64,000 nt of DNA, taken from the NCBI RefSeq assembly GCF_003387575.1, contig NZ_QUAB01000048.1, forward strand, positions 186,001-250,000. Direction: 5' to 3'. The notes beneath the pieces are model-generated. The model was not told where the DNA came from, made no database searches, and was given only the letters and a program-made list of their open reading frames with translations. Position 1 is the first letter of the stretch, and the number at the start of each line of letters is the position of its first letter. This DNA is from Microbacterium bovistercoris. GTDB lineage: Bacteria > Actinomycetota > Actinomycetes > Actinomycetales > Microbacteriaceae. Shown here piece by piece: positions 27,516 through 38,203 of this stretch. A program made the position numbers and the translations under genes.

Positions 27516-27617
27516 ATGCACCCTCCGAGGAACGGGAAGCGAGGTGGTGCCCCATGTCCAGTGACAGTCACAGTCGCAGACGCGTCTCACCCATCCGCTT
27601 CCGCTCCGCACCGCTGA
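27516..27617 (+). CDS. Possible upstream ORF 1 in the mgtE leader, 33 codons
   Basis: A short ORF reads MHPPRNGKRGGAPCPVTVTV and ends at TGA 27615-27617 inside the leader hairpin. It contains six prolines, four before residue 16. It lacks a good ribosome site and overlaps leader ORF 2 in another frame, so translation is uncertain. It is noted because proline-rich leader peptides control some bacterial Mg2+ transporter genes. Confidence 0.25.
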   Translation: MHPPRNGKRGGAPCPVTVTVADASHPSASAPHR

Positions 27618-27631
27618 TCAGCCCGAACTGA
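27554..27631 (+). CDS. Possible mgtE leader peptide (ORF 2), 25 codons
   Basis: The ORF reads MSSDSHSRRRVSPIRFRSAP and then LISPN. GAGGTGG at 27541-27547 lies six bases before the ATG, one of the better ribosome sites in the window. The stop codon TGA (27629-27631) falls in the 3' arm of the inner hairpin stem, 39 bases before the mgtE ATG. A ribosome here would melt or mask the attenuator-like stem, which fits a leader-peptide mechanism. Expression is not shown. Confidence 0.45.
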   Translation: MSSDSHSRRRVSPIRFRSAPLISPN

Positions 27632-27656
27632 TCGCCGCGGTGGGGCGGCTTTCTCT
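27606..27656 (+). promoter_or_regulatory. Attenuator-like hairpin in the mgtE leader
   Basis: The inner stem GATCAG/CTGATC (27616-27621 with 27628-27633, loop CCCGAA) is extended by CACCGC/GCGGTG (27609-27614 with 27637-27642) across a small internal loop. It is followed by GGGCGGCTTTCTCT. The shape matches a terminator placed just before mgtE. Sequence hallmarks of the M-box Mg2+ riboswitch were not found. Confidence 0.5.
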
Positions 27657-27670
27657 GCGAAGGCACGACC

Positions 27671-29029
27671 ATGACCCCCACGCAGCTTCAGAACGTTGCC
27701 GAGGCCGCCGACACGATCGGCCAGCTCCTCTCTCAGAACGACCTCGCCGGCGCATCCGCCGTGCTCACCCCGCTGACGGTTCCCGAAGTCGTCGAACTCG
27801 TCGATCGCCTCAGCATCGAAGATGCCGCGATCCTGTATCGTCTGCTCGCGAAGGGCAGGGCGCTCGAGGTGTTCGAGGCGCTCTCGCCCGGAACTCAAGG
27901 CGATCTCGTGCAGGCGCTGCGCAACGCCGAGGTGACCACCCTGTTCGCCGAGATGGACCCGGACGACCGGGTCTGGCTGCTCGACGAACTGCCGGCATCC
28001 GTCGCCCCTCGGCTGCTGCGCGGGCTGACCCGGCAGGAGCGCGACCTCACCTCGGGCATGCTCGGCTACCCGCAGGACTCGATCGGGCGCCGGATGAGCC
28101 CGGAGTTCGTCACCACGCATCCTCAGCTCACCGTCGCGGCGACGATGGCGCGCGTCCGCGGCGCCCTCGACTCAGCCGAGACGGTCTACACCCTGCCGGT
28201 GACCGACCACGGCCGCCGCGTCGTCGGCGTCGTCAGCCTGCGCGACCTGATGGGCGCGACGGATGACGCGCTGATCGGCGACCTCATGCACGAGGCGCAC
28301 ATCGCCGTCGTCTCGGAGGACGCCGAGACCGCGGCCCGCCGCACCACCGACTACGGGCTGCTCGCGCTGCCGATCGTCGACGGCGAGGACCGGCTGGTCG
28401 GCATCCTCACGATCGACGACGCGGCCCGCATCCTCAAGCAGGAGGAGAGCGAGGATGCCGCACGACAGGGCGGCGTCGAGCCGCTGCGTCGCTCGTACCT
28501 GTCCACGCCGATCCGGCGGCTCGTGCGATCGCGCGTGATCTGGCTGCTGGTGCTCGCGGTCGGCGCGACGCTGACGGTGCAGGTGCTCGACACCTTCGAG
28601 GCGACGCTCGCGCAGATGACGGTGCTGGCACTCTTCGTGCCGCTGCTGATCGGCACCGGGGGCAACACCGGCAACCAGGCGGCGACCACCGTGACCCGGT
28701 CGCTCGCACTGGGTGAGGTGACGCCGCGCGATGTGCTGAAGGTGCTCTCCCGCGAGGTGCGCACCGGGTTCTGCCTGGGGCTGCTGCTCGGGCTGCTCGG
28801 CTTCGCGATCGCCGGACTCGTCTACGAGTGGCACGTAGGCCTGGTGATCGGACTCACGCTCGTGGCGGTGTGCACGGTCGCGGCATCCGTCGGCGGCATG
28901 ATGCCGCTCGCCGCCCGCGCGATCCGCGTCGACCCGGCCGTGTTCTCGAACCCGTTCATCACGACGTTCGTCGACGCGACGGGCCTCGTGATCTACTTCC
29001 TCATCGCGAAGGCCGTGCTCGGGATCTGA
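27671..29029 (+). CDS. mgtE: Magnesium transporter MgtE
   Basis: 452 residues in the MgtE order: an N-terminal helical superhelix (about 1-125), paired CBS domains (about 126-250; VYTLPVTDHGRRVVGVVSLRDLMGA, LALPIVDGEDRLVGILTIDDA), a plug helix, and a five-helix membrane domain (about 280-452) with the conserved PLLIGTGGNTGNQAATTVTRSLALGE. It is a Mg2+-gated channel for Mg2+ uptake in the inner membrane. GAAGG lies about eight bases before the ATG. A 150-base leader with short ORFs and a hairpin suggests conditional expression. Confidence 0.96.
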   Translation: MTPTQLQNVAEAADTIGQLLSQNDLAGASAVLTPLTVPEVVELVDRLSIEDAAILYRLLAKGRALEVFEALSPGTQGDLVQALRNAEVTTLFAEMDPDDRVWLLDELPASVAPRLLRGLTRQERDLTSGMLGYPQDSIGRRMSPEFVTTHPQLTVAATMARVRGALDSAETVYTLPVTDHGRRVVGVVSLRDLMGATDDALIGDLMHEAHIAVVSEDAETAARRTTDYGLLALPIVDGEDRLVGILTIDDAARILKQEESEDAARQGGVEPLRRSYLSTPIRRLVRSRVIWLLVLAVGATLTVQVLDTFEATLAQMTVLALFVPLLIGTGGNTGNQAATTVTRSLALGEVTPRDVLKVLSREVRTGFCLGLLLGLLGFAIAGLVYEWHVGLVIGLTLVAVCTVAASVGGMMPLAARAIRVDPAVFSNPFITTFVDATGLVIYFLIAKAVLGI

Positions 29030-29033
29030 AGCG

Positions 29034-29486
29034 TCAGTCCTCCGGGCCGTCGGAAGCGAGGTGCGGGCTCCACAGCATGACCTCGGTGGAGCGGCGGATG
29101 CGGCGGCCGGACGGCACGGTGACGACCTGGCCGCTGCTCGCCGCGGCGAAGACACGCACGCCGGGGCGGCTGCGCCGTTCGGCATCCAGCGTCTGCTCGA
29201 GCTCGCGCACGCGGTGGCGCAGCGCACGCACCTCGTCCTCGAGGTCGAGCAGCCGCGCGATCGCCGGCAGGCTCATGCCGTCGGCGGAGAGGCGTGCGAC
29301 CTCGCGCAACTGCATGATGTCGCGCTGCGAATAGCGGCGGGAACCGCCGCGGGTGCGACCGGGGACGACCAGTCCTATGCGGTCGTACTGACGAAGGGTC
29401 TGGGGATGCATGCCGGAGAGCTCGGCCGCGACCGCGATCGCGTAGACCGGAGCATCCTCGTCGGCATCCATCCCCATCACCTTCAC
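29034..29486 (-). CDS. hspR: Heat-shock repressor HspR (MerR family)
   Basis: 150 residues counted from GTG 29486; ATG 29471 is an alternative with GAAGG better spaced. The MerR-type helix-turn-helix is VYAIAVAAELSGMHPQTLRQYDRIGLVVPGRTRGGSRRYSQRDIMQLREVARL, with the HspR-specific GMHPQTLRQYDRIGLV. A coiled coil (LEDEVRALRHRVRELEQTL) follows. HspR binds HAIR sites with DnaK as co-repressor. It is the last gene of dnaK-grpE-dnaJ-hspR and overlaps the dnaJ stop by two bases. Confidence 0.96.
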   Translation of the reverse strand: MKVMGMDADEDAPVYAIAVAAELSGMHPQTLRQYDRIGLVVPGRTRGGSRRYSQRDIMQLREVARLSADGMSLPAIARLLDLEDEVRALRHRVRELEQTLDAERRSRPGVRVFAAASSGQVVTVPSGRRIRRSTEVMLWSPHLASDGPED

Positions 29487-30460
29487 GCCCGCGCCTTCGC
29501 CATCATCTCGGCGCGCGGGTTCTCCTTCGGCTCGGCGGCCTGGAAGGCCTCCAGAGCAGCCTTGGCGGCCTCGTCGAGGTGCGACGGAACGGCGACCTGC
29601 AGTTCGGCGAGCAGGTCGCCGGTGCCCTTCTTCGTGGTGATGCCGCGGCCCTTGACGCGCAGCACCCGCCCCGACGGCGTACCGGGGGCGACCCGCAGCT
29701 TGACGGTGTCGCCGTCGAGCGTGGGCACCTCGATGGTCGCGCCGAGCGCGGCCTCGGTGAAGGTCACCGGCACCGTCAGGCGCAGGTTCTGCCCGTCACG
29801 GGTGAACACCGGATGCGGGCGCACCGTGATCTGCACCACGATGTCGCCGTTCTCGCCGCCGTCCGGCGACGGACGGCCGCGACCGCGCAGCCGGATCTTC
29901 TGCCCGTCGGCGACGCCGGCGGGAATCTTCACCTTGAACGGCTTGCCGTCCTCGGACTGCAGCGAGATGGTCTCGCCCTTCGCCGCGGTGACGAAGTCGA
30001 TCGTGGTGCGAGCGGTGACGTCGGCGCCGCGCTGCGGGCCGCCGAAGCCGCGGTATCCCCCGGACGGCTGCCCGAAGCGGCCGGAGCCGAACGAGCCGCC
30101 GCCCTGGTTGAACATTGCGAAGATGTCGTCGAAATCGGCCTGCTGGCCACGGCCCTGCCCGAACCGGCTGAACACGTCCTCGAAGCCGCCCGCCCCGCCG
30201 CCGGGCGCGGTGAAGCGCGCACCCGACCCCATGGCGCGGATCTCGTCGTACTCCTTGCGCTGCTCAGGGTCGCTGAGCACCGAGTACGCCTCGCTGATCT
30301 CCTTGAACGTCGCCTCGGCCTTGGCATCCCCCGGGTTGGAGTCCGGGTGGTACTTGCGCGCCAGCTTGCGGTACGTCTTCTTCAGCTCGGCGTCCGAGAC
30401 GTCCTTCTTGACGCCGAGCGTCTTGTAGAAGTCCTTGTCGAACCAGTCCTGACTAGCCAT
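29483..30460 (-). CDS. dnaJ: DnaJ co-chaperone without zinc-finger domain
   Basis: 325 residues. The J-domain (residues 10-75) has HPD at 38-40. A Gly/Phe-rich linker (about 80-145) leads straight into the C-terminal substrate-binding sandwiches (ITVRPHPVFTRDGQNLRLTVPVTFTEAALG). The four CxxCxGxG zinc repeats are absent, so this is the class II, CbpA-like form often found in the dnaK operon of actinobacteria. It stimulates the DnaK ATPase. It lies eight bases after grpE. Confidence 0.94.
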   Translation of the reverse strand: MASQDWFDKDFYKTLGVKKDVSDAELKKTYRKLARKYHPDSNPGDAKAEATFKEISEAYSVLSDPEQRKEYDEIRAMGSGARFTAPGGGAGGFEDVFSRFGQGRGQQADFDDIFAMFNQGGGSFGSGRFGQPSGGYRGFGGPQRGADVTARTTIDFVTAAKGETISLQSEDGKPFKVKIPAGVADGQKIRLRGRGRPSPDGGENGDIVVQITVRPHPVFTRDGQNLRLTVPVTFTEAALGATIEVPTLDGDTVKLRVAPGTPSGRVLRVKGRGITTKKGTGDLLAELQVAVPSHLDEAAKAALEAFQAAEPKENPRAEMMAKARA

Positions 30461-30467
30461 CGATCAC

Positions 30468-31055
30468 CTACTCCGCAGGTACGGCGACCACGACCTTCGC
30501 CGGGCGCAGTTCGACGTCGCCCAGCCGGTAGCCGACCTCGACGACCTCGAGGATCGTCGACGTGGTGGCACCCGGGGTGGGCTGCTGGAAGATCGCCTCG
30601 TGCTGCTGCGGATCGAACTCCTCGCCGGCCGCACCGTAGGCGACGACGCCGAGGCGGTCGACGACGGAGCGGAGCTTCTCGGCGATCACCGAGAACGCGG
30701 AGCCCTCGGCGAGATCGCCGTGCTGCTCGGCGCGCGCCAGGTCGTCCAGCACGGGCAGCAGGCCCTTGGCGACCTCGCCCTTCGCACGGGCGATCTCGAT
30801 GTGGCGCTGCTCCTCGGTGCGGCGACGGTAGTTCGCGTACTCCGCCTGCAGGCGCTTCAGGTCGACGAGCAGGGCGTTCTCGGCATCCTCCAGAGCGTGG
30901 TCCTCCGCAGCCGCCTCGGCGGTCTGCTCGGCGCTCAGGATGTCGTCGATCGTCAGCTCTTCGGCCTCGGATGCGTCGTCCTGCGGCGCGGGGCCGGATG
31001 CCGCAGCATCCGACCCCTCGTCCTCAGGAACTTCGTCGAAGTTCTTGTCGGTCAT
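30468..31055 (-). CDS. grpE: Nucleotide exchange factor GrpE
   Basis: 195 residues. An acidic, disordered N-terminus (about 1-55) is followed by the long dimerising helix with LKRLQAEYANYRRRTEEQR, and the C-terminal beta domain ends with VEVGYRLGDVELRPAKVVVAV. It exchanges ADP on DnaK. The start codon is two bases after the dnaK stop, and the stop is eight bases before dnaJ. Confidence 0.96.
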   Translation of the reverse strand: MTDKNFDEVPEDEGSDAAASGPAPQDDASEAEELTIDDILSAEQTAEAAAEDHALEDAENALLVDLKRLQAEYANYRRRTEEQRHIEIARAKGEVAKGLLPVLDDLARAEQHGDLAEGSAFSVIAEKLRSVVDRLGVVAYGAAGEEFDPQQHEAIFQQPTPGATTSTILEVVEVGYRLGDVELRPAKVVVAVPAE

Positions 31056-31057
31056 CG

Positions 31058-33012
<1,955 letters not shown>

Positions 33013-33018
33013 TTCAAA

Positions 33019-33039
33019 GTTGATATGAGGTCACTCAAC
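33019..33039 (-). promoter_or_regulatory. Second, degenerate HAIR-like site
   Basis: GTTGATA-N7-ACTCAAC (33019-33039) keeps the 7-7-7 layout and one good ACTCAA half-site, immediately upstream of the -35 box. Together with the main HAIR site it would bracket the dnaK promoter. Confidence 0.5.
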
Positions 33040-33171
33040 TCTGCGGGCTGGATGGCGCGCTCACCCAGTCACTCAGAACAGGACAACACGCGAAAACAGG
33101 ACGAATGCGCCGCATCCGTCCTGTTCTGGGTCGTTCGCCTGCACTGGCGCCGAGCCGTCAGCCCGCCGACC

Positions 33172-33639
33172 TCACTTCCCCGGAAGCTGCGGAGGCCCCA
33201 CCATCAGCAGCACCGCGAAGATCGCGGCGACGAGCACGAGGATCAGCAGCGCGAGCACCCACGGCCGGTGCAGGAACCAGCGCATGGTGCGGTCGTACCA
33301 GGTGCGATCGCGCGGGTCGTCGGTCTCGTCCAGACGCCACTCGCCGGTGAGCCGGCCGGTGCGATGCAGCCAGATCTCGGCGGGGATCGTGGCGTAGGGC
33401 ACGATCGCGCTGGCGATCGCGGTGATCGCGACGCCGACGTGCCAGCGCTGGTGGAAGGCGAGCAGCACGGCGGTCGCCCCATAAGAGAGGAACACGAAGC
33501 CGTGGATGCCGCCGGCCACGGTGACCAGGGCCGGCGGAGCACCCACCGCGCGCGCGACGAGGGCGCTGATCAGCAGGGTCCAGGTGATCGCCTCTGCGAT
33601 CGCGAGCACGCGGAACAGACGCGCGGGTGTGGTGAACAC
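33172..33639 (-). CDS. DUF3817 membrane protein
   Basis: 155 residues with four to five membrane helices. The N-terminus LFRVLAIAEAITWTLLISALVARAVG and GGIHGFVFLSYGATAVLLAF are characteristic of the DUF3817 integral membrane family common in actinobacteria. A charged loop (EWRLDETDDPRDRTWYDR) separates the last helix. The function is unknown. It stands alone, divergent from the next gene. Confidence 0.85.
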   Translation of the reverse strand: MFTTPARLFRVLAIAEAITWTLLISALVARAVGAPPALVTVAGGIHGFVFLSYGATAVLLAFHQRWHVGVAITAIASAIVPYATIPAEIWLHRTGRLTGEWRLDETDDPRDRTWYDRTMRWFLHRPWVLALLILVLVAAIFAVLLMVGPPQLPGK

Positions 33640-33781
33640 GGGTCTCCTCGGGTCGGGTCCCTCCAGGTTAGGCAGGATCGTTACCGAATGCCTCCGCCGA
33701 CCATCGTCCTTTCGATCGATACGGCTATAGAATCAGCGCGGTGCCTCAGCACCACTGGGGATCCGAGGAGACGCGCCGCCC

Positions 33782-34339
33782 GTGAGCATCGCACTCAGCG
33801 AGCGACGATCGCTCGCCCGACACCGCCGTGCGCTCGGCTACTGGGCCGTCTCGATCGGCATGTTCGCCTCTCTCTGGATCAGCACGCAGATTCAGCCCGC
33901 ACCGTGGATGCACCTTCCGATGCTGTTCACGCACCTGGCATCCGTCATCGCCGGACTGGGCGCAACCGTCATGCTCGACGTGAAGGCGCTGCGCTGGGTG
34001 ACGGGAGCGCAGCAGCTCAGCGACCTGTGGCTGTTCGAGAGGTCCGTCACCCCGCTCGCCTGGGCCGGCATCACGGGTCTGCTGTTCACCGGCGCGTTCC
34101 TGCAGCCCAGCCTCGATGAGCCGATCACCGCCCTGAAGATGGTCGCGGTCTTCGTCGCCGCCATGAACGGCGTCGCACTGGGCAGGCTCACCGACACCCT
34201 GCGCCGGATGCCGCCTGACACCCGCTTCGCGGCTGCGCCGACCCGGCTGAAGCTGTGGTGCCTGAGCAGCGCGGCCACCTCGCAGATCGCGTGGTGGACG
34301 GCGGTGATCATCGGAATGCTGAACACATCCGGCGCGTGA
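33782..34339 (+). CDS. Integral membrane protein, unrecognised family
   Basis: 185 residues from GTG 33782, with GAGGAGA about 12 bases upstream. Five hydrophobic segments are visible (for example LGYWAVSIGMFASLWIS, MLFTHLASVIAGLGATVML, ALKMVAVFVAAMNGVALG). His44 and His51 lie in or near the second helix. A cytochrome-b-like membrane fold is possible, but haem ligands cannot be assigned. It precedes the solute-binding/VWA gene by about 140 bases and may be unrelated. Confidence 0.7.
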   Translation: MSIALSERRSLARHRRALGYWAVSIGMFASLWISTQIQPAPWMHLPMLFTHLASVIAGLGATVMLDVKALRWVTGAQQLSDLWLFERSVTPLAWAGITGLLFTGAFLQPSLDEPITALKMVAVFVAAMNGVALGRLTDTLRRMPPDTRFAAAPTRLKLWCLSSAATSQIAWWTAVIIGMLNTSGA

Positions 34340-34399
34340 ACCGCGTCGGTATACCAGATCTCCCCTCGTCACCCCTGTTTTCCCGCCCGCGTGCCGCCC

Positions 34400-34405
34400 T
34401 ATAAT
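34400..34405 (+). promoter_or_regulatory. TATAAT -10 box upstream of the VWA gene
   Basis: A consensus TATAAT (34400-34405) lies in the gap before the solute-binding/VWA gene, about 78 bases from its ATG, in otherwise GC-rich DNA. No good -35 box is visible at 17 bases, as is common in actinobacteria. Confidence 0.5.
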
Positions 34406-34483
34406 CAAGCGGACCGCCCCTCGCCGTCACCCGAAGGCTGCAGTGGGTCGTGAGCCCGACCCCCCGACCGGAATAACCTCGCC

Positions 34484-36661
34484 ATGCCCGAAACCCCCCT
34501 TCCGCCGCGCCGCTCGACGCACATCGAGTTCGACCCGGCGACAGGTGACACCACCGTGCCCGCGAAGCCGATCACGCACGAGCCGCAGCTGCGTCCTCGT
34601 CCGCGCCCGCAGGTGCCGGCATCCGGCCCGCTGCCGCGCTCGGCAGCGGTGGGGACGGCGGCCCGTTCGTCTGAGGCGGAGGAGCCGGCAACCGGTCTGC
34701 GCACCCGACCGGCATCCGGCGTCCCGACCCGCCCGATGCTGCAGGTGGACGGCGGCGACGGCGGCGCGACTCCCCCGGCCGGAGCGGCCGGAGCGGCCGA
34801 CGCCACGCCGGCGAAGCGCCGCCGCACCGTGCTGATCGCGATGGTGGCCGTGATCACCGTGCTGCTGGGCTCGCTGGCCGCCGTGACGGCCGGCATCGCC
34901 TCGTCGATGTCGGACAAGGCCGCCGAAGCCGCAGCGCCGCCGGCAGCAGTGGCCAAGGAGCCCGCGCCGATCGAGTTCCCGAAGGACACCCCCGCGGCGG
35001 CGGCCGGCGCAGGGCCGTGCACCTCGGTGCGCGTGCTCTCGTCGTTCGAGAACGCCGAGATGGTGGAGAACCTCGCGAAGGCCTACAACGAGAAGCCCCG
35101 CGATGTGGACGGCTCGTGCGTAACCGTCACGACCTCGAAGTCGAAGTCCGGTGTCGCCGCCGAGGACGCCGCCGCCTCGTTCTCGAGGTTCGCCGCCGAC
35201 CAGCGCCCCACCGTCTGGCTGCCGGATTCGTCGATGTGGCTCGCGGATGCCGGTGACGCGGCGCCCGTGGGTGAGCGCACCCTGGTCGCGTTCTCCGACG
35301 TCGTCCCCGCCATGCCGCACTCCCTGGCCGACGCGATCGGCTGGTCCGACAAAGCCCCGACCTGGGCCGAGATCTTCCAGGCCGCGGGCGACCCCGACGT
35401 CTGGGTCGACGCCGGGCATCCGGAGTGGGGCACGTTCAAGCTGGGCAAGACCAGCCCTCTCGTGGCGACCTCCGGCGCCGCGGCGATGCTCGCCTCTTAC
35501 GGAGTCGCCGCCGACGACGTCGGCGAGGTGACCACCGAGGACATCGCCGATCCGACGGTGCGCCGCAAGGTGCACGACCAGGAGCTCGCCACCAGCCACT
35601 ACATGGCCACGCCCGAGCACTTCCTCTGGCACGCCCGGCAGGCCGAAGGAAAGGGGTCCTCTGCCGACTTCCTGTCCGCGGTCATCGTCGACGAGAAGTC
35701 GATCTGGGACTACAACCGCGGCATCTCCAGCCGCGACGGCGTCACGCGTGCGGTGGGGCAGCCGCCGGTCGATCCGCTGGTTCCGGTCTACCCGGCCGAC
35801 GGCGCATACTCGGCCGACAATCCCGCGATCCCGCTGACCGGCGACTGGGTGGATGCCAAGCAGCAGTCCGCCGCGGCGGACTTCATCCGCTTCACCGGTA
35901 CGGAAGAGGGGCAGACCGTGGTGCGCGAGGCCGGCTACCGCGACCTGAACCGCGAGCTCGACGACCACGTGGCGCAGATCGCCCAGCTCGACAAGAAGGG
36001 CACGAAGACGCAGCTGTCCACCAGCGCCGAGGTACTGCTCGCCGCCCAGGCTGCCTTCCCCGAGGTCCGCAAGCGCGCGAATGTACTGTTCCTGCTCGAT
36101 GTCTCGGGATCGATGGACGAGCCTGTGACGGCGACCGACACCCGCCTCACCCTGGCGAAGAAGGCCGTCGGCGCCGCGCTCGACCACTTCACAGAGGGCG
36201 ATGACGTGGGCCTTGCCGCCTTCGCGCAGAACCCGGACGGCAAGCTGGTTCCCGGCCAGCTGGCCCCGGTCGCCGACATCCGCCAGACCAAGAAGAAGTT
36301 CGTCAGCCAGCTCGACAGCATCACCTCGATGGGCGACACCCCGCTGTACGAGGCGGTCGACACGTTCGCGAAGAAGCAGGCCGCGTCGTGGGCATCCGAC
36401 CACATCAACGCGATCGTGCTGCTCAGCGACGGCGAGAACGACACGAACCACGACACCACCACGGCCGCGCAGATGCTCAAGACGCTCGAGGGCCTGCACC
36501 ACGACAACACTCCGGTGCTGATCTTCACGCTCGCCTACGGCAAGGATGCCGACGTGCAGGCGCTGAAGGACATCTCGGGCGCGACGGGTGCGCACTACTA
36601 CGACGCGACGGATCCGACGCAGCTCAAAGAGGTGCTCGGCGACCTCGTCACCAGTTTCTGA
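34484..36661 (+). CDS. Membrane-anchored solute-binding domain fused to VWA domain
   Basis: 725 residues. A Pro/Arg-rich cytosolic N-terminus (1-110) is followed by one membrane helix (about 115-137), an extracellular periplasmic-binding-protein-like domain (about 165-500; it begins CTSVRVLSSFENAEMVENLAKAYN), and a C-terminal von Willebrand A domain with an intact MIDAS (LFLLDVSGSMDE near residue 539; ILLSDGEND). Such SBP-VWA fusions are known in actinobacteria, where binding partners are unknown. No ABC permease is next to it, so sensing or adhesion is more likely than transport. Confidence 0.85.
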   Translation: MPETPLPPRRSTHIEFDPATGDTTVPAKPITHEPQLRPRPRPQVPASGPLPRSAAVGTAARSSEAEEPATGLRTRPASGVPTRPMLQVDGGDGGATPPAGAAGAADATPAKRRRTVLIAMVAVITVLLGSLAAVTAGIASSMSDKAAEAAAPPAAVAKEPAPIEFPKDTPAAAAGAGPCTSVRVLSSFENAEMVENLAKAYNEKPRDVDGSCVTVTTSKSKSGVAAEDAAASFSRFAADQRPTVWLPDSSMWLADAGDAAPVGERTLVAFSDVVPAMPHSLADAIGWSDKAPTWAEIFQAAGDPDVWVDAGHPEWGTFKLGKTSPLVATSGAAAMLASYGVAADDVGEVTTEDIADPTVRRKVHDQELATSHYMATPEHFLWHARQAEGKGSSADFLSAVIVDEKSIWDYNRGISSRDGVTRAVGQPPVDPLVPVYPADGAYSADNPAIPLTGDWVDAKQQSAAADFIRFTGTEEGQTVVREAGYRDLNRELDDHVAQIAQLDKKGTKTQLSTSAEVLLAAQAAFPEVRKRANVLFLLDVSGSMDEPVTATDTRLTLAKKAVGAALDHFTEGDDVGLAAFAQNPDGKLVPGQLAPVADIRQTKKKFVSQLDSITSMGDTPLYEAVDTFAKKQAASWASDHINAIVLLSDGENDTNHDTTTAAQMLKTLEGLHHDNTPVLIFTLAYGKDADVQALKDISGATGAHYYDATDPTQLKEVLGDLVTSF

Positions 36662-36726
36662 CGAACGGATGCCGGTGACGCAGGCTGTTCGCCCGCGCGT
36701 CACCGGCATCCGGTAGCGTGACGCCC

Positions 36727-38154
36727 ATGACCGCTGACGTTCCGCCGCCCACCGCCGACACCAGGTCTCTCGCGGCGTTCGGCGCCACGGTCGACGGCGG
36801 TGACGAGACGCCGATCCCCCGCAAGCGAGTGCTCTCGTGGGCGATGTGGGACTGGGCGATGCAGCCGTTCAACACCGTCATTCTGACCTTCGTCTGGATC
36901 GCGCTCTATCTCACGAGCCGGATGTTCCTCGAGCCGGAGGTGCGCGAGTCCGGGCTGCTCGCGGACGGCTCGTACCTGAGCTGCAACGACACCGCCAACC
37001 TGGGCACCGCGTACTGCCAGGGGCTGACCGATCTGTCGGAGTGGTGGGGCTGGGCGAACTTCGCCGCCGGCATCCTGATCCTGCTGCTCGCCCCGGTGCT
37101 CGGCCAGCAGGCGGACGCGCGCGGCAGCAAGAAGAAGTGGGTGATGGGCGCGACGATCGCGATCGCGCTGGTGCAGTTCTCCCTGTTCTTCGTCGAGGCC
37201 GATCCGAAGTTCTTCTGGTTCGGTGCCCTCGCCGTCGCGATCGCGGCGGTCATCGGCGAGATCGGCAACGTCAGCTACTACGCGATGCTGTCCGAGGTGT
37301 CGACCCCGAAGAACGTCGGCCGCATCTCGGGTCTCGGCTGGGGCCTGGGCTACGTCGGCGGCGTCGTCGCGCTGATCCTGTGCATCCCGGTGCTCTTCCT
37401 GATCGGCCAGGACGAGCCGCTCGCGTTCAAACTCGTCGCGGTGATCTGCGCCGTGTGGACGCTGGTGTTCTCGATCCCCATGTTCCGCAACGTGCCGGAG
37501 TCGCCGGCGTACGGCACCTCACCGAAGGTGGGCTTCTTCCGCGCGTACGTCGTGCTGGGGCACAACATCGCGAACCTGTTCCGCACCAACCGGCCGACGT
37601 TCTGGTTCATGCTCGCAGCCGCCGTCTACCGCGACGGCCTGGCCGGAGTCTTCGCGTTCGGCGCCGTGCTGGCGGCGCAGGGCTTCGGCTTCTCGTTCCT
37701 CGAGGTGATCGTGTTCGGTCTAGCCGCGAACCTCGTCGCCGGCGTCTCGACGCTGCTCGCCGGCCGCGTCGACGACGCAATCGGCCCGCGGCGACTCATC
37801 ATGATCACCCTCATCGGACTCGTTGCGATGGCGTTCGTGGTGTTCGCGCTGCGCGACCTCGGCACGATCGTGTTCTGGGTGTGCGGTCTGCTGCTGTGCG
37901 CCTTCGTCGGGCCGGCGCAGGCCGCCAGCCGCAGCCTGCTCACCCGGCTCACCCCGCCGGATCAGCAGGGCGAGATCTTCGGCCTGTATGCCACGACGGG
38001 CCGCGTCGCGTCGTTCCTGTCGCCGCTGGCCTGGTCGCTGTTCCTGCTCTGGTTCGGGGGGATCATCTACGGCGTGCTGGGGATCGGGCTGATCCTGCTG
38101 ATCGGGCTGGTGCTGCTGATGTTCGTGCGCTTCCCGAAGGATGTCAGGGTCTGA
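36727..38154 (+). CDS. MFS transporter, UMF1/Atg22-like
   Basis: 475 residues from ATG 36727. TAGCGT (36714-36719) lies seven bases upstream and no ribosome site is seen, so it is probably leaderless; a GTG nine bases earlier is less likely. Twelve hydrophobic helices are present. WAMWDWAMQPFNTVILTFVW matches the WDWANSAF-type start of the UMF1 family, and GNVSYYAMLSEVSTPKNVGRISGLGWGLGYVGG is its middle signature. The yeast relative Atg22 exports vacuolar amino acids. The bacterial substrate is unknown. Confidence 0.9.
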   Translation: MTADVPPPTADTRSLAAFGATVDGGDETPIPRKRVLSWAMWDWAMQPFNTVILTFVWIALYLTSRMFLEPEVRESGLLADGSYLSCNDTANLGTAYCQGLTDLSEWWGWANFAAGILILLLAPVLGQQADARGSKKKWVMGATIAIALVQFSLFFVEADPKFFWFGALAVAIAAVIGEIGNVSYYAMLSEVSTPKNVGRISGLGWGLGYVGGVVALILCIPVLFLIGQDEPLAFKLVAVICAVWTLVFSIPMFRNVPESPAYGTSPKVGFFRAYVVLGHNIANLFRTNRPTFWFMLAAAVYRDGLAGVFAFGAVLAAQGFGFSFLEVIVFGLAANLVAGVSTLLAGRVDDAIGPRRLIMITLIGLVAMAFVVFALRDLGTIVFWVCGLLLCAFVGPAQAASRSLLTRLTPPDQQGEIFGLYATTGRVASFLSPLAWSLFLLWFGGIIYGVLGIGLILLIGLVLLMFVRFPKDVRV

Positions 38155-38203
38155 GGCTTCCTGCGGCTGGAATACCGTCGGCGGGCCTGAGGTTCGCCTT
38201 CTC

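Noticed and set aside
27482..27660. M-box (ykoK) Mg2+ riboswitch before mgtE
   Set aside because: The conserved GGTGAGGC, GCTGCCC and GACGCC words with their spacing are not present. The leader is better described by short ORFs and a hairpin.
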